From Amantichitinum ursilacus (GTDB taxonomy: Bacteria > Pseudomonadota > Gammaproteobacteria > Burkholderiales > Chitinibacteraceae), in NCBI RefSeq assembly GCF_001294205.1, contig NZ_LAQT01000008.1, forward strand, positions 62,001 through 126,000: 64,000 nucleotides of DNA, read 5' to 3'. The notes beneath the pieces were generated by a model. That model made no database searches. It was not told the DNA's origin and saw only the letters and a program-made list of their open reading frames with translations. Below, piece by piece: positions 49,785-60,391 of this stretch (positions are counted from its first letter, which is position 1; every line of letters begins with the position of its first letter). The translations under genes were made by a program, and so were the position numbers.

Positions 49785-50132
49785 TCAATCTGCAAATAAG
49801 GTCTGGTATTGCTCGGGTTTGAAGCCCACGCTGATCTTGCCGTCGCGATCCAGCACCGGGCGTTTGATCACCGACGGGTTGGCTTGCATTACGGCGATGG
49901 CGCTGGCGGCATCGGTTACGCCCGCTTGGGTGGCGTCGTCCAGCTTGCGCCATGTGGTGCCCTGGCGATTGAGCAACGGCTCCCAGCCGATCGCGTTGAC
50001 CCAGCTTTGCAGCAGCGCGGCATCCACGCCTTCTTTCTTGAAATCGTGCCAGTCGTATTCATGGCCTTGCCCGGTTAGCCAGGTGCGCGCCTTTTTAACG
50101 GTGTCGCAATTGGGGATGCCGTACAGCTTCAT
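49785..50132 (-). CDS. ArsC/Spx-family protein (YffB-like)
   Basis: This 115-residue thioredoxin-fold protein of the ArsC family starts MKLYGIPNCDTVKKARTWL, with a single active-site-type Cys9. The C-terminal part contains NPSVIKRPVLDRDGKISVGF, where the Lys-Arg-Pro turn is typical. E. coli YffB is the closest named relative and acts on glutathione rather than arsenate; true arsenate reduction is therefore unlikely here. It lies upstream of dapE on the same strand. Confidence 0.9.
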   Translation of the reverse strand: MKLYGIPNCDTVKKARTWLTGQGHEYDWHDFKKEGVDAALLQSWVNAIGWEPLLNRQGTTWRKLDDATQAGVTDAASAIAVMQANPSVIKRPVLDRDGKISVGFKPEQYQTLFAD

Positions 50133-50151
50133 GGTGATGTTCTCTTCATAT

Positions 50152-50176
50152 AAAAAAGGGCCGCAATATGCGGCCC
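50152..50176 (-). terminator. Intrinsic terminator after pilU
   Basis: On the minus strand GGGCCGCA and TGCGGCCC pair around a three-base loop and are followed by TTTTTT. It ends pilU transcription before the ArsC-family gene. Confidence 0.9.
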
Positions 50177-50200
50177 GGTGTCTGGCGATGTCTGCGACGC

Positions 50201-51364
50201 TTAATGCAGCGAGATATCAAAATCCAGATTATCGGGGGCCGGGGCGCTGGTCTGGCGCGTGGGCGCGGCTGCCGGTTGTTGTTCCTGCTCTTCAATCGAC
50301 TGCGCGTTGTTCACCATCCACGACAGGTTGGTGGCCGAATCGGCATTACGCAGCGCTTCGTCCAGCTCGACTTCGCCCGAACGATACAGCCGGTACAGCG
50401 CTTGTTCAAAGGTTTGTGAACCTTCGGACAGCGTTTGCTCCATCGCATCCTTGATATCGGACAGGGCGCCAGTGCGGATCAGCTCGGCAATGCGCGGCGT
50501 GTTCAGCATGATTTCAACTGCGGGCACCAGCTTGCCCGCCTTGTTGCGCACCAGCCGCTGCGACACGATGGCGCGCAGCGCGGTGGACATGTCGTACAGC
50601 AAGCTTTCGCGTGCTTCTTGCGGGAAGAAGTTCACGATGCGCGAGAGCGAATGATAACTGTTGTTGGCGTGCAGGGTGGTAATACAAAGGTGGCCGGCCT
50701 GCGCGTACTGGATGGCGTACGTCATGGTTTCGCGGTCACGTACTTCGCCGATCATCAGCACATCGGGCGCTTCGCGCATCGCGTTTTTGAGCGCGTCGCC
50801 ATAGCTATGGGTATCAACGCCCACTTCGCGCTGATTGACCAGGCTCTTTTTGTGCGTGTACAAAAACTCGATCGGGTCTTCCAGCGTCAGGATGTGGCCG
50901 GGATGGTTTTCGTTGCGGTGGTCCAGCATGGCCGATACGGTGGACGATTTGCCGCTGCCCGTGGCGCCCACCACCAGAATGATGCCGCGCTTTTCCATCA
51001 CCAGATCTTTCAGCAGCGTGGGCACGCGCAACTCTTCGAGTGTGGCGGCTTTCTGCTTGATAAAACGCGCCACCATGGCGACGTGGCCGCGGCTTTTAAA
51101 CACGTTGATACGCAGATTGCCAAGGCCTTCCAGCGCCATGCCGAAGTTGAGCTCAAGGTCTTCTTCAAAGCGCGCAATGCGCTGCGGCGTCAGAATCTGA
51201 TAAATCAGCTGTTTGACATGGTCCGGGCCCAGCACCTGGTTGTTGACCGGGTAGCACACGCCCTGGATCTTGATAGTGATGGGGGAGTTGGCGGACAGAA
51301 ACAGATCGGAAGCCTGGCGCTCGGCCATCAGCTTGAAAAAGGGCATCAGATTCACGGCATTCAT
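50201..51364 (-). CDS. pilU: Type IV pilus retraction ATPase PilU
   Basis: This 387-residue hexameric secretion ATPase is close to PilT and was judged PilU by its C-terminal extension (about residues 345-387) and by KLMAERQASDLFLSANSPI at the start. The Walker A motif GATGSGKS is at 133-140, the Asp box VLTLEDP type appears in GHILTLEDPIEF, and Walker B is in DVLMIGEVRD. It assists pilus retraction in twitching motility and DNA uptake. pilT is not next to it here. The ATG at 51364 is preferred by family; its GGGAG is unusually close. Confidence 0.88.
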   Translation of the reverse strand: MNAVNLMPFFKLMAERQASDLFLSANSPITIKIQGVCYPVNNQVLGPDHVKQLIYQILTPQRIARFEEDLELNFGMALEGLGNLRINVFKSRGHVAMVARFIKQKAATLEELRVPTLLKDLVMEKRGIILVVGATGSGKSSTVSAMLDHRNENHPGHILTLEDPIEFLYTHKKSLVNQREVGVDTHSYGDALKNAMREAPDVLMIGEVRDRETMTYAIQYAQAGHLCITTLHANNSYHSLSRIVNFFPQEARESLLYDMSTALRAIVSQRLVRNKAGKLVPAVEIMLNTPRIAELIRTGALSDIKDAMEQTLSEGSQTFEQALYRLYRSGEVELDEALRNADSATNLSWMVNNAQSIEEQEQQPAAAPTRQTSAPAPDNLDFDISLH

Positions 51365-51401
51365 CTCCCGCTGAAGGTGTGAGCCCATTCAGCGATAAAC
51401 A

Positions 51402-51428
51402 GGGCTGCAACCGGTGCGATTGCAGCCC
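51402..51428 (-). terminator. Likely terminator after fadD
   Basis: On the minus strand a 9-bp stem GGGCTGCAA/TTGCAGCCC is followed by TGTTTATC, a weak T-tract. Confidence 0.6.
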
Positions 51429-51434
51429 CGGCCG

Positions 51435-53099
51435 TTATTGATGATCGCGCAATTCACGCCGCAGAATCTTGCCCACATTCGACTTGGGCAAGGCGTCGCG
51501 GAATTCAACCTTGCGCGGCACTTTGTAGTTGGTCAACTGCTCGCGGCAATAGGCAATCAGCGCGGCTTCAGTCAACGTCGGGTCTTTGCGGACCACAAAA
51601 ATCTTTACCGCTTCACCGGATTTATCGTCCGGCACGCCCACGCAGGCCACTTCCAGTACACCCGGATGGCGTGCCACCACGTCTTCCACTTCGTTGGGAT
51701 ACACGTTGAAGCCCGACACCAGAACCATGTCTTTCTTGCGATCGGCAATGCGGAAAAAGCCGGTTGGCGACATGATCGCCACATCACCGGTGGCCAGGTA
51801 ACCGTCAGCGCCGATGACCTTGGCGGTCTCGTCGGCGCGTTGCCAGTAACCCTTCATCACTTGCGGGCCTTTGATAAACAATTCGCCCGCGCTGCCCGGG
51901 GGCTGCACGCTGCCGTCTTCGCCGCGAATCTGCGCGTCGGTGGACGGCACCGGCAAGCCGATCATGCCATTGTATTCTCGCAGCGTCATCGGGTTGATCA
52001 TGGCCGCAGGCGACGTTTCGGTCAGGCCATAGGCCTCTACCAGCGTGACGCCAGTGACTTTTTTCCACTTGTCGGCGACGGGCTGCTGCACCGCCATACC
52101 GCCGCCAAGTGTCAGTTTCCAGCTACTGAAATCAAGTTTCAAAAAGTCCGGATGATTGACCAGTGCATTAAACAGCGTGTTAACGCCGGTAATGGCCGTC
52201 ACCGGATATTTGCCCAGCTCCTTGATAAAGCCTGGAATATCGCGCGGGTTGGTAATCAACAGGTTGGTGGCGCCGATCTTGGTAAAGATCATGCCGTTCG
52301 CGGTCAGCGAGAAGATGTGATACAGCGGCAAGGCCGTCACGATCAGTTCGCGGCCGTCGGCCACGACGCCACCGATCCATGCATGCGCTTGCTGCATGTT
52401 GGCGACGATATTGCGGTGGGTCAGCATCGCGCCTTTGGCCACACCGGTGGTGCCGCCGGTGTATTGCAGAAAGGCCAGATCGTCCAGCGTCAGGTTTACC
52501 GGCGCGAGCGTCTGCGCGCGGCCGTCCGCCAGGGCATGGTTAAAGCTGACTGCGCCGGGCAGGTTGTAGGCCGGCACCATCTTCTTGATGTACTTGATGA
52601 CGGCGTTGACCAGCTGGCGCTTGGGGAAATCAAGCATGTCGCCAATCTGGCTGACGATCACGTGCTTGACCGCCGTCTTGCCGATGCACTTGTCCAGCGT
52701 ATGGGCGAAGTTGGCGACAATGACGATGGCCTCGGCGCCGGAATCTTTCAGTTGGTGTTCCAGTTCGCGCGGGGTGTACAGCGGATTGATGTTGACCACC
52801 ACCATGCCAGCTTTCAGGATGCCGAACAGCGCCACCGGATATTGCAGCAGGTTGGGCATCATGATGCCCACGCGCGCGCCGCGGCTTAGGCGCAGCGTTT
52901 GCTGCAGATAGGCGGCAAACGCGGTCGAGAGCTGGTCGAGCTCTTGATACGTGATCGCCTTGCCCATATTGATAAATGCGTCGCGGTCGGCATATCTGGC
53001 GACGGTCTGCTTCATCACATCCGGAATCGAAGTAAATTCGGCCGGGTTGATTTCATGCGGCACGCCAGCGGGGTAGCTGGCAAACCAGGGGCGCTCCAT
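51435..53099 (-). CDS. fadD: Long-chain-fatty-acid-CoA ligase
   Basis: This 554-residue adenylate-forming enzyme activates fatty acids with ATP and CoA for beta-oxidation or lipid synthesis. The AMP-binding P-loop [11 protein letters not shown] is at residues 213-223. Further motifs are [10 protein letters not shown], the ATP-binding GYLATGDVA, and [19 protein letters not shown], with the C-terminal catalytic Lys in [13 protein letters not shown]. The length matches FadD (about 560). AGGAGAG precedes the ATG. It is a single gene facing away from rimP. Confidence 0.93.
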   Translation of the reverse strand: MERPWFASYPAGVPHEINPAEFTSIPDVMKQTVARYADRDAFINMGKAITYQELDQLSTAFAAYLQQTLRLSRGARVGIMMPNLLQYPVALFGILKAGMVVVNINPLYTPRELEHQLKDSGAEAIVIVANFAHTLDKCIGKTAVKHVIVSQIGDMLDFPKRQLVNAVIKYIKKMVPAYNLPGAVSFNHALADGRAQTLAPVNLTLDDLAFLQYTGGTTGVAKGAMLTHRNIVANMQQAHAWIGGVVADGRELIVTALPLYHIFSLTANGMIFTKIGATNLLITNPRDIPGFIKELGKYPVTAITGVNTLFNALVNHPDFLKLDFSSWKLTLGGGMAVQQPVADKWKKVTGVTLVEAYGLTETSPAAMINPMTLREYNGMIGLPVPSTDAQIRGEDGSVQPPGSAGELFIKGPQVMKGYWQRADETAKVIGADGYLATGDVAIMSPTGFFRIADRKKDMVLVSGFNVYPNEVEDVVARHPGVLEVACVGVPDDKSGEAVKIFVVRKDPTLTEAALIAYCREQLTNYKVPRKVEFRDALPKSNVGKILRRELRDHQ

Positions 53100-53494
53100 G
53101 CTCTCTCCTTAATGCAGGGCTCTACGTGGAGCCCCGACTTCAATAGCGCGTAACTCTAGTGATGTAATGCGCGGGTCACAAGGTAAGCCTGCCCTGGTGT
53201 GACGCGCTGTGCACAAAGCTGCAGCAATGGGCCATGACATCGTCGAGACAGGGTGGGCGGCGGGTTATGGGTATTTCCTTGTGCGATCAAGTACATGGCG
53301 CAAAGCGCCCGCCGGGCCATCGTAACGCCTGCCTGCGGGCGTCAATCTGGTGCATGGCGCGCGCCTGCATTTGCCTTGGCGCGCGGCTTGGTCGTCAGCG
53401 GGATCATTACGACCGGGTCTCAATATTCGTAACGTAAAACCGCGACTTGCTTGCGCAACTGCAAGCCAGAGTTTCGCCAAAGTCTTGTTTCTGA

Positions 53495-53500
53495 TAGAAT
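53495..53500 (+). promoter_or_regulatory. Candidate -10 element of the rimP-nusA-infB promoter
   Basis: TAGAAT in the context CTGATAGAATCC is a good sigma-70 -10 box 139 bp upstream of rimP. No strong -35 is seen 16-18 bp upstream. The rest of the 53100-53638 spacer has no gene or tRNA that I can recognise, even though initiator tRNA genes often precede rimP elsewhere. Confidence 0.5.
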
Positions 53501-53581
53501 CCGGTCTATCCCCTAGCGGTGTGTTTTACGTTCTGGCGCCCAAACGGCGTCGCACGTGCCGCAACAACAAGGGAGTGCTTG

Positions 53582-53613
53582 AAATGGGCGCTGTTGTAGC
53601 AGCCCATTTTTTG
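53582..53613 (+). terminator. Terminator-like hairpin in the rimP leader (possible attenuator)
   Basis: AAATGGGC.GCT and AGC.GCCCATTT form a stem with one bulged base, followed by six T residues, only 26 bases before the rimP ATG. Because it lies between the probable promoter and the operon, it may act as an attenuator. Confidence 0.7.
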
Positions 53614-53638
53614 TTTGCGAAAAGGATTTTGCACTTTT

Positions 53639-54073
53639 ATGGCAGTGAACCTGCAAAGCGTGGTTGAAGCGACAGTCCCGGGCCTGGGTTACGAGGTGGT
53701 CGATCTCGAACTGGGCCAGAACGGTCTGGTGCGCTTGTTCATCGACAAGCCAGGTGGCATCACCGTGGAAGATTGCGCCACGGTCAGCAACCATTTGACG
53801 CGCTTGTTCATGGTGGAAAACATCGGCTACGACCGCCTTGAAGTGTCGTCCCCCGGTCTTGATCGCGCCATCAAGACGCCCGCCGATTTCGCCCGTTTTG
53901 CGGGTGAACTGGTGCGCGTCAAGATGCGCATGCCGTTGCCGGACAAGCGTAAGCGCTTTGTCGGCAAGCTGGTGGGCCTGGAAGACAACAAGGTAGTGGT
54001 AGACGTAGACGGTGAGCGCCTGACGATCGAGCAGGCGCACATCGACAAGGTACGCCTGGAACCGCAATTCTGA
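53639..54073 (+). CDS. rimP: Ribosome maturation factor RimP
   Basis: This 144-residue protein is needed for maturation of the 30S subunit. Family segments are GYEVVDLELGQNGLVRLFID (about residues 17-36), TVEDCATVSNHLT and LEVSSPGLDRAIKTPADFARF. The length is in the usual range (about 140-155). The ATG at 53639 follows AAGGA at a slightly long spacing. It heads the rimP-nusA-infB operon found in most bacteria. Confidence 0.96.
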   Translation: MAVNLQSVVEATVPGLGYEVVDLELGQNGLVRLFIDKPGGITVEDCATVSNHLTRLFMVENIGYDRLEVSSPGLDRAIKTPADFARFAGELVRVKMRMPLPDKRKRFVGKLVGLEDNKVVVDVDGERLTIEQAHIDKVRLEPQF

Positions 54074-54193
54074 TTGAGAGACAGAGCGCGGCAACAGATG
54101 GTTTTCGGGATGAATGCGGGCGTCGCCCGTGTACCCGGGTAAATACAAGAAAGCATTACAGCTGGCCGGGTTTTTGCCGAGGGATATTAGACA

Positions 54194-55666
54194 ATGAGCC
54201 GTGAAATTCTGCTGCTGGTCGACGCGCTGGCACGCGAAAAAAATGTAGAGAAGGACGTCGTGTTCACCGCGCTGGAGCTGGCGCTCGCGTCTGCAACCAA
54301 AAAGCGTTACGACGACGAAGTGGATGTCCGCGTTGCCATTGATCGCGATACCGGCGATTACCGCAGCTTCCGCGTGTGGACGGTGGTTGAAGACAATGAC
54401 CACGAAGAACCGTCGCGTCAGATCGCCATTACCGATGCGCCTGAGTACGACAAGGCGCTGCAACTGGGCGATACGTGGGAAGAAGAACTTGAGCCGATCG
54501 AGTTTGGCCGCATTGGCGCACAAACCGCCAAGCAGGTCATCCTGCAAAAGATTCGCGACGCTGAGCGCGAACAGAACCTGAACGATTTCCTGCAACGTCG
54601 CGAGCATATCGTGTCGGGCAGCATCAAGCGTATTGAGCGCGGTAGCGCGATCATCGAACTGGGCAAGCTCGAGGCCATCCTGCCGCGCGACCAGATGATC
54701 CCGAAAGAAAACCTGCGCGTGGGTGACCGCGTGCGCGCTTTCCTGCTGCGCATTGATCGTATGGGCCGCGGCCCGCAACTGGTGCTAAGCCGGATTGCGC
54801 CGCAGTTCATGGAAAAACTGTTTGAGATGGAAGTTCCGGAAATCGAGAACAACCTGATCGAACTGAAAGGTGTGGCGCGTGACCCCGGTATGCGCGCCAA
54901 GATCGCGGTCAAGTCCAACGACTCGCGTGTTGATCCGCAAGGCACATGTATTGGTGTGCGTGGTACCCGCGTCAACGCGGTCACCAACGAACTGGCTGGC
55001 GAGCGGGTTGATATCGTGTTGTGGTCGGCCGATCCGGCGCAGTTTGTGATTGGCGCGCTGAGCCCGGCTGACGTGAGCTCGATTGTGGTGGACGAAGAAA
55101 GCCACGCGATGGATGTGATTGTTGACGAAGACAACCTGGCCATGGCCATCGGCCGCGGCGGCCAGAACGTCAAACTGGCGTCCGAGCTGACCGGCTGGAA
55201 GCTCAACATCATGACCGTGAACGAAGCTGAAGTGAAACACGAAGCCGAGTTCTCGAAAGTGCGCGAGCTGTTCGTCAAGGCACTGGACGTAGACGAAGAT
55301 GTAGCCGACGTGCTGGTGCAGGAAGGTTTCAACACGCTGGAAGAAGTGGCCTATGTGCCGCTGAACGAAATGCTCGAGATCGAGGCGTTTGACGAAGACA
55401 CCGTGAACGAGTTGCGTGCCCGTGCCCGCGATGCGCTGCTGACGCAAGCCATTGCCCGCGAAGAAAAACTGGAACACCAATCGGAAGACCTGCGCGATCT
55501 GCAAGGCATGTCGGCCGAACTGGCAACCAAACTGGCTGAGCATGACATCCACACCCGTGACGACCTGGCAGAACTGGCCGTCGACGAGCTGGTAGAAATG
55601 ACCGGCATCGGTGAAGACGATGCCAAACAGCTGATTATGAAGGCCCGCGAGCATTGGTTCGCATAA
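54194..55666 (+). CDS. nusA: Transcription termination/antitermination protein NusA
   Basis: This 490-residue RNA-polymerase-binding factor has an N-terminal domain at about 1-125 and an S1 domain at about 135-200 ([20 protein letters not shown]). Two KH domains follow to about residue 345 ([17 protein letters not shown] and [20 protein letters not shown]). Two acidic C-terminal repeats each end in a helix-hairpin-helix-like pattern. GAGGGATA precedes the ATG. It controls pausing, termination and rRNA antitermination. Confidence 0.98.
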   Translation: MSREILLLVDALAREKNVEKDVVFTALELALASATKKRYDDEVDVRVAIDRDTGDYRSFRVWTVVEDNDHEEPSRQIAITDAPEYDKALQLGDTWEEELEPIEFGRIGAQTAKQVILQKIRDAEREQNLNDFLQRREHIVSGSIKRIERGSAIIELGKLEAILPRDQMIPKENLRVGDRVRAFLLRIDRMGRGPQLVLSRIAPQFMEKLFEMEVPEIENNLIELKGVARDPGMRAKIAVKSNDSRVDPQGTCIGVRGTRVNAVTNELAGERVDIVLWSADPAQFVIGALSPADVSSIVVDEESHAMDVIVDEDNLAMAIGRGGQNVKLASELTGWKLNIMTVNEAEVKHEAEFSKVRELFVKALDVDEDVADVLVQEGFNTLEEVAYVPLNEMLEIEAFDEDTVNELRARARDALLTQAIAREEKLEHQSEDLRDLQGMSAELATKLAEHDIHTRDDLAELAVDELVEMTGIGEDDAKQLIMKAREHWFA

Positions 55667-55681
55667 GGCGGGAGGAAATGC

Positions 55682-58471
55682 ATGAGTGAACTGAAAGTCA
55701 GTCAATTCGCGGCAGAACTGAAGATGCCGCCGCAAGAGCTGCTGGAGCAATTGCGCGCGGCAGGTGTGGTCAAGCACAACGAATCCGATTCGGTGACGGC
55801 CGAGGACAAGACGCGTCTGCTGGACCACTTGCAACGCAAGCATGGTGCTGGCGCTGACAAGCCCAAGATCACGCTGACGCGTAAAGAAACAACTGAAATC
55901 CGCAAGACCGACGCAACCGGCAAAGCCAAGACCATTCAGGTTGAAGTGCGCAAGAAGCGTGTGGTGGTGACGCCTGAAGGCGGCGCTGCGCCGGAACGCG
56001 CCGAGGTTTACTCGGGTGCGGCCAGCAACAGCAACGCCGGTAGCAACGGTGCGCCCATCGTGAACGAATCCGAACTGGCCGCGCGTGAGCAAGAAGCACG
56101 CCGCCAGAACGAACTGTTTGCGCGTCAGGCCGCTGAGATGCAAGCCAAGCACAATCGCGATGGCGGCGTCCGTAAAGACGACGCCGTGGCTGTGGCCGAA
56201 ACCGTTGCCGCGCCGGCTGTAGCCGAACAAGCGGTGGTGGCTGCACCGGCTCCGGCCGTTGCAGTGGCTGAAGCGGCCGCACCGGCGCCAACGCCTGTGG
56301 CTGCTCCGGCACCGGTGGCGCAAGCCGCTGCGCCGACGCCAGCGCCTGCGCCAGCCCCGGTTCGCGCTGCCGCACCTGCTCCGGCCCCGGCGTCCGCCGG
56401 TGCTTCCGAGCACGACGGTGGCCGTCCGCGTATTGGTATGCGTGTGGAACTGCGCAAGCCGCGTAACGAACCGCTGCGCGCGCCGGAACCGGCCAAAGCG
56501 GCCGCTCCGGCACCGGCGCCCGCCGCCAAGCCTGCTGACAAGAAGAAAGCAGAGAAGGGCGCGTGGGAAGACGACAAGCGCGGTGGCAAGAAAGGTCTGC
56601 GTACCAAAGGCGGCGACGCTGGCGGCAATGACTGGAAATCGCGCAAGTCCGGCGGTCGCAACAAGCAACAACAAGACAACAACGCTCACGCCTTCCAGGC
56701 GCCGACCGAGCCGATCAGCCGTACGGTTGACGTGCCCGAAACCATCAGCGTGGCCGATCTGGCGCACAAGATGGCCGTCAAGGGCGTTGAAGTGGTCAAG
56801 GCCCTGATGAAGATGGGCATGATGGTGACCATCAACCAGGTGCTGGACCAGGAAACCGCCATGATCGTGGTGGAAGAAATGGGCCATGCGCCGGTGGCTG
56901 CCAAGCATGACGATCCGGAAATCTATCTGGGCGACGACAGCAAGGCGGGCGAGCACGAAGTACTGCCGCGCGCACCGGTCGTTACCGTGATGGGTCACGT
57001 TGATCACGGCAAGACCTCGCTGCTGGATTACATCCGTCGCGCCAAAGTGGCGGCGGGCGAAGCCGGTGGCATTACGCAGCACATTGGCGCATACCACGTC
57101 GAGACCGAGAAGGGCGTCATTACCTTCCTGGATACCCCGGGCCACGAGGCGTTTACCGCCATGCGTGCTCGCGGCGCCTCGGCCACCGATATCGTGGTGC
57201 TGGTGGTTGCAGCCGATGACGGCGTAATGCCGCAAACCATTGAAGCGGTCCACCACGCCAAAGCGGCCGGTGTTCCGATCGTGGTTGCAGTCAACAAGAT
57301 CGACAAGCAAGGCGCAAACCCCGAGCGCATCCGCCAGGAACTGGTGGCGCAAGAGGTGGTGCCTGAAGACTGGGGTGGCGATACCCAGTTCATCGAAGTC
57401 TCGGCCAAACAAGGCACGGGCATCGACGAACTGCTCGACGCGATCCTGCTGCAAGCCGAAGTGCTGGAACTGACCGCCCCGATCGATGCGCCTGCCAAGG
57501 GCATCATCATCGAAGCGCGTCTGGATAAAGGCCGCGGCGCTGTGGCCACCATGCTGGTGCAGAGCGGTACCCTGAAGAAGGGCGACGTGCTGCTGGCGGG
57601 TGGTGTGTATGGCCGTATCCGCGCCATGCTTGATGAAAACGGCAAGCAGATCAACGAAGCTGGCCCGTCGATTCCGGTCGAAATTCTGGGCTTGTCCGAA
57701 GTGCCGAGCGCCGGTGAAGACGCCATGGTGCTGGGCGACGAAAAGAAAGCGCGCGAAATCGCGCTGTTCCGTCAAGGCAAGTTCCGCGACGTCAAGTTTG
57801 CCAAGCAACAAGCCACCAAGCTCGAAAACATGTTCGCGCAGATGGCCGAAGGCGAAGTGCAAAACCTGCCGATCGTCATCAAGAGCGATGTGCAGGGTTC
57901 GCTGGAAGCGCTGTCCAGCTCGCTGCTCAAGCTGTCCACTTCCGAAGTGCGTGTGCAGATCCTGCACTCGGGCGTGGGTGGTATCAGCGAATCGGACATC
58001 AACCTGGCACTGGCTTCGAAGGCCGTCGTGGTGGGCTTCAACGTCCGCGCCGATGCAGCCGCACGCAAGCTGGCCGAGGCTGAAGGCGTCGACATCCGTT
58101 ACTACAACATCATTTATGACGTTGTGGACGATGTGAAGGCGGCGCTGTCGGGCATGCTGGCACCGGAAAAACGCGAACAGATCATCGGTCTGGTCGAAAT
58201 CCGCCAGGTCTTCGTGATTTCGAAGGTCGGTTCGATTGCCGGTTGTTATGTGCTTGACGGTACAGTTAAACGCGGTGCCGGCGTGCGCCTGCTGCGTAAC
58301 AACGTGGTGGTGCATCAGGGCGAGCTCGAAACGCTCAAGCGCTTCAAGGATGACGTTAAAGAGGTCAAGGCCGGCTACGAGTGCGGCTTGCAACTCAAGA
58401 ACTACAACGACATCCAGGAAGGCGATCAGCTGGAAGTGTTCGAAATCGTCGAAGTGGCACGTACGCTGTAA
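55682..58471 (+). CDS. infB: Translation initiation factor IF-2
   Basis: This 929-residue GTPase brings initiator tRNA to the 30S subunit. There is a short N-terminal IF2N domain, then a charged and strongly Ala/Pro-rich linker (about residues 100-300). A second IF2N domain lies near 345-395. The G domain has G1 GHVDHGKT at about 437-444, the [11 protein letters not shown] switch, and NKID near 537. Domains II-IV follow to the end. GGAGGAAATGC precedes the ATG, only 15 bp after nusA. Confidence 0.98.
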   Translation: MSELKVSQFAAELKMPPQELLEQLRAAGVVKHNESDSVTAEDKTRLLDHLQRKHGAGADKPKITLTRKETTEIRKTDATGKAKTIQVEVRKKRVVVTPEGGAAPERAEVYSGAASNSNAGSNGAPIVNESELAAREQEARRQNELFARQAAEMQAKHNRDGGVRKDDAVAVAETVAAPAVAEQAVVAAPAPAVAVAEAAAPAPTPVAAPAPVAQAAAPTPAPAPAPVRAAAPAPAPASAGASEHDGGRPRIGMRVELRKPRNEPLRAPEPAKAAAPAPAPAAKPADKKKAEKGAWEDDKRGGKKGLRTKGGDAGGNDWKSRKSGGRNKQQQDNNAHAFQAPTEPISRTVDVPETISVADLAHKMAVKGVEVVKALMKMGMMVTINQVLDQETAMIVVEEMGHAPVAAKHDDPEIYLGDDSKAGEHEVLPRAPVVTVMGHVDHGKTSLLDYIRRAKVAAGEAGGITQHIGAYHVETEKGVITFLDTPGHEAFTAMRARGASATDIVVLVVAADDGVMPQTIEAVHHAKAAGVPIVVAVNKIDKQGANPERIRQELVAQEVVPEDWGGDTQFIEVSAKQGTGIDELLDAILLQAEVLELTAPIDAPAKGIIIEARLDKGRGAVATMLVQSGTLKKGDVLLAGGVYGRIRAMLDENGKQINEAGPSIPVEILGLSEVPSAGEDAMVLGDEKKAREIALFRQGKFRDVKFAKQQATKLENMFAQMAEGEVQNLPIVIKSDVQGSLEALSSSLLKLSTSEVRVQILHSGVGGISESDINLALASKAVVVGFNVRADAAARKLAEAEGVDIRYYNIIYDVVDDVKAALSGMLAPEKREQIIGLVEIRQVFVISKVGSIAGCYVLDGTVKRGAGVRLLRNNVVVHQGELETLKRFKDDVKEVKAGYECGLQLKNYNDIQEGDQLEVFEIVEVARTL

Positions 58472-58479
58472 TACCAGGT

Positions 58480-58552
58480 ATCCCGGCCGCCACGAGGTGG
58501 TGGTCGGCCGGGACACCGGCGGCGCAGGACCAGACCGGTTCTGCGCCTTTTT
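58480..58552 (+). terminator. Tandem hairpins and intrinsic terminator between infB and rbfA
   Basis: The first hairpin has perfect 9-bp arms TCCCGGCCG/CGGCCGGGA (58480-58512). The second, GGCGCAG/CTGCGCC at 58521-58547, is followed by TTTTT. rbfA starts 50 bp later, so part of the operon transcript probably ends here. Confidence 0.75.
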
Positions 58553-58602
58553 GCATTCTGGCAGGCTGCGCATCACCTCGAGCGCGGCGGGTAGACCCCA
58601 TC

Positions 58603-59034
58603 ATGGCTAAACAAGCAAAACATTTTTCGCGCTCGGACCGCGTGGCGCAGCAATTGCAGCGCGATACCGCCGAGCTGATCCGCGCTGAGCTGGATCATCC
58701 CAAAGCATCGCTGATCACCATTACCGACGTCGAAGTGACGCGCGATTATTCGCACGCCAAAATCTTCTACACCTTCCTCGGCACGCCGGAAGACGCCAAG
58801 TCGATTGCCGAAAAGCTGGAAGCCGCCAAAGGCTTTATCCGCAGCCAGCTGGCGCGCGGTATTTCGCTGTTCAAGATGCCGGAGTTGCATTTTGAATACG
58901 ATCACTCGGTAGAGCGCGGCATGGCGCTGGACAGCCTGATCCAGCAAGCGGTCAGCACCTCGGCCCCGCTGGATGACGACGAAGCCGCGGCAGGAGACCA
59001 CGACGCCGACGCCGAACCGAAGCAAGAAGGCTAA
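58603..59034 (+). CDS. rbfA: Ribosome-binding factor A
   Basis: This 143-residue cold-shock factor binds free 30S subunits late in assembly. The KH-like core includes RSDRVAQQLQRDTAELIRAE near the start, ITDVEVTRDYSHAKIFYTFL in the middle and PELHFEYDHSVERG later. A long acidic tail (about 123-143) is typical for betaproteobacteria. The ATG at 58603 (MAKQAKHFSRSDR) fits the family; a longer upstream frame overlaps the infB 3' end and terminator. Confidence 0.95.
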   Translation: MAKQAKHFSRSDRVAQQLQRDTAELIRAELDHPKASLITITDVEVTRDYSHAKIFYTFLGTPEDAKSIAEKLEAAKGFIRSQLARGISLFKMPELHFEYDHSVERGMALDSLIQQAVSTSAPLDDDEAAAGDHDADAEPKQEG

Positions 59035-59043
59035 GCCGGGCGC

Positions 59044-59958
59044 ATGGCAAAACGTAAAATCGACGGTGTTTTGCTGCTGGACAAGCCGTTTGGCTGGTCC
59101 AGCAATAACATTCTGCAAAAAGTGCGCTGGTTGTTTCAGGCCGAGAAAGCGGGCCACACCGGCGTACTTGATCCTTTCGCCACCGGCCTGTTGCCGCTGT
59201 GTTTTGGTGAGGCCACCAAGTTTGCGCAGCGCATGCTGGATGCCGACAAAGGCTATCGCGCCACCATCCAGTTAGGCCAGGTATCGACCACGCTGGATGG
59301 CGAGGGCGGCATTAGCCGCAGCGGCGCGGTGACGTGCGACCGCGCGCAGATCGAAGCGGTGCTGCAGCAATACACCGGCCCCATCGAACAAATCCCGCCG
59401 ATGCACTCTGCGCTCAAGTTCGAAGGCAAAGCGCTGTATGAATACGCGCGCGAAGGCATCGAAATCGAGCGCAAGATTCGCCACGTCACGATTTATCAGA
59501 TCGATATCGTCAGTTTCGAGGCCGATGTGCTGGTGATCGACGTGGCCTGCAGCAAGGGCACTTACATCCGCACGCTGGCCGACGACATTGGCCGCACCTT
59601 GGGTTGCGGTGCCTATCTGGCCGGTTTGCGCCGTACCCAGACCGCCGGTTTCAATCTAGCGGAAGCGGTGACGCTGGACGAGCTGATCGAAATGGACATG
59701 CCCGCGCGCGAAGCCTTGTTGCTGCAGCCCGATACGCTGTTGCAAGACCTGCCGGCCATTACGCTGGATGCCGCCGAAACCGAGCGCATGCTGCACGGCA
59801 TGAGCGTTGCGCGTAGTGGCGCATGGCCTGCCTCCGCGAGCGGTTTGCGGCTTTACGGCACGTTGGCAAATGGGCATAATGGCGCGTTCATCGGTTTGGG
59901 CGAAGTGGCATCCGATGATGTGCTGCGGCCCAAACGTCTGCTGGCAATCCCTGGCTAA
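59044..59958 (+). CDS. truB: tRNA pseudouridine(55) synthase
   Basis: This 304-residue enzyme makes pseudouridine-55 in the T-loop of tRNAs. The catalytic Asp43 lies in GHTGVLDPFATG. Other signatures are the N-terminal DGVLLLDKPFGWSSN, the substrate segment PPMHSALKFEGKALYEYAREG, and CSKGTYIRTLADDIG. A short PUA-like end follows. It starts 9 bp after rbfA, as in the standard infB-rbfA-truB-rpsO order. Confidence 0.97.
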   Translation: MAKRKIDGVLLLDKPFGWSSNNILQKVRWLFQAEKAGHTGVLDPFATGLLPLCFGEATKFAQRMLDADKGYRATIQLGQVSTTLDGEGGISRSGAVTCDRAQIEAVLQQYTGPIEQIPPMHSALKFEGKALYEYAREGIEIERKIRHVTIYQIDIVSFEADVLVIDVACSKGTYIRTLADDIGRTLGCGAYLAGLRRTQTAGFNLAEAVTLDELIEMDMPAREALLLQPDTLLQDLPAITLDAAETERMLHGMSVARSGAWPASASGLRLYGTLANGHNGAFIGLGEVASDDVLRPKRLLAIPG

Positions 59959-60084
59959 ACCCGCTGGGGATGACGCTGGTAAATGGAGCAAGGCGCGGGG
60001 TGCGATGAAAGCTCTGCCTTGCTTGTCCAGTCGAACGACATCGTATTGATGTCCAGACTGATTTAATCGGAATCGGAGTTCCAA

Positions 60085-60354
60085 ATGACTGTATCTGTTA
60101 CGCAAAAAGCCGAAATCGTCGGCCAGTTCCAACGCGCCGCTGGCGACACCGGCAGCCCTGAAGTTCAGGTGGCCCTGTTGACCGCCCGCATCAACGATCT
60201 GACCCCCCACTTCAAAGCCAACGCCAAGGATCACCACTCCCGCCGCGGCCTGCTGAAGATGGTTTCCCGCCGTCGTCGCCTGCTGGATTACCTCAAGCGC
60301 ACCAACGTCGAAAGCTACCGCGAACTGATCGCCAAGCTGGGTCTGCGTAAGTAA
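60085..60354 (+). CDS. rpsO: 30S ribosomal protein S15
   Basis: This 89-residue primary-binding protein of the 30S platform has the expected helices. Signature segments are [17 protein letters not shown] and [20 protein letters not shown], with the conserved C-terminus LIAKLGLRK. The length matches E. coli S15. The 126-bp spacer after truB probably carries its own promoter. A strong intrinsic terminator follows, so read-through is needed for co-transcription with pnp. Confidence 0.98.
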   Translation: MTVSVTQKAEIVGQFQRAAGDTGSPEVQVALLTARINDLTPHFKANAKDHHSRRGLLKMVSRRRRLLDYLKRTNVESYRELIAKLGLRK

Positions 60355-60363
60355 TCTCATAAG

Positions 60364-60391
60364 AAGTCGCAGTGAAAACTGCGACTTTTTT
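60364..60391 (+). terminator. Intrinsic terminator after rpsO
   Basis: A perfect 10-bp stem AAGTCGCAGT/ACTGCGACTT with a GAAA tetraloop and a T-tract. Confidence 0.94.

Noticed and set aside
49785-50132. Arsenate reductase for arsenic resistance
   Set aside because: The protein is of the YffB type, beside dapE, with no ars genes nearby.
53100-53638. Possible tRNA gene upstream of rimP
   Set aside because: Initiator tRNA often lies here in other bacteria, but no cloverleaf, T-arm GGTTCRA or CCA end was found.
54785-58576. 1263-codon minus-strand ORF antisense to nusA and infB
   Set aside because: Very long but a typical shadow frame. It is His/Arg-rich and lacks any domain, while the plus-strand genes are certain.
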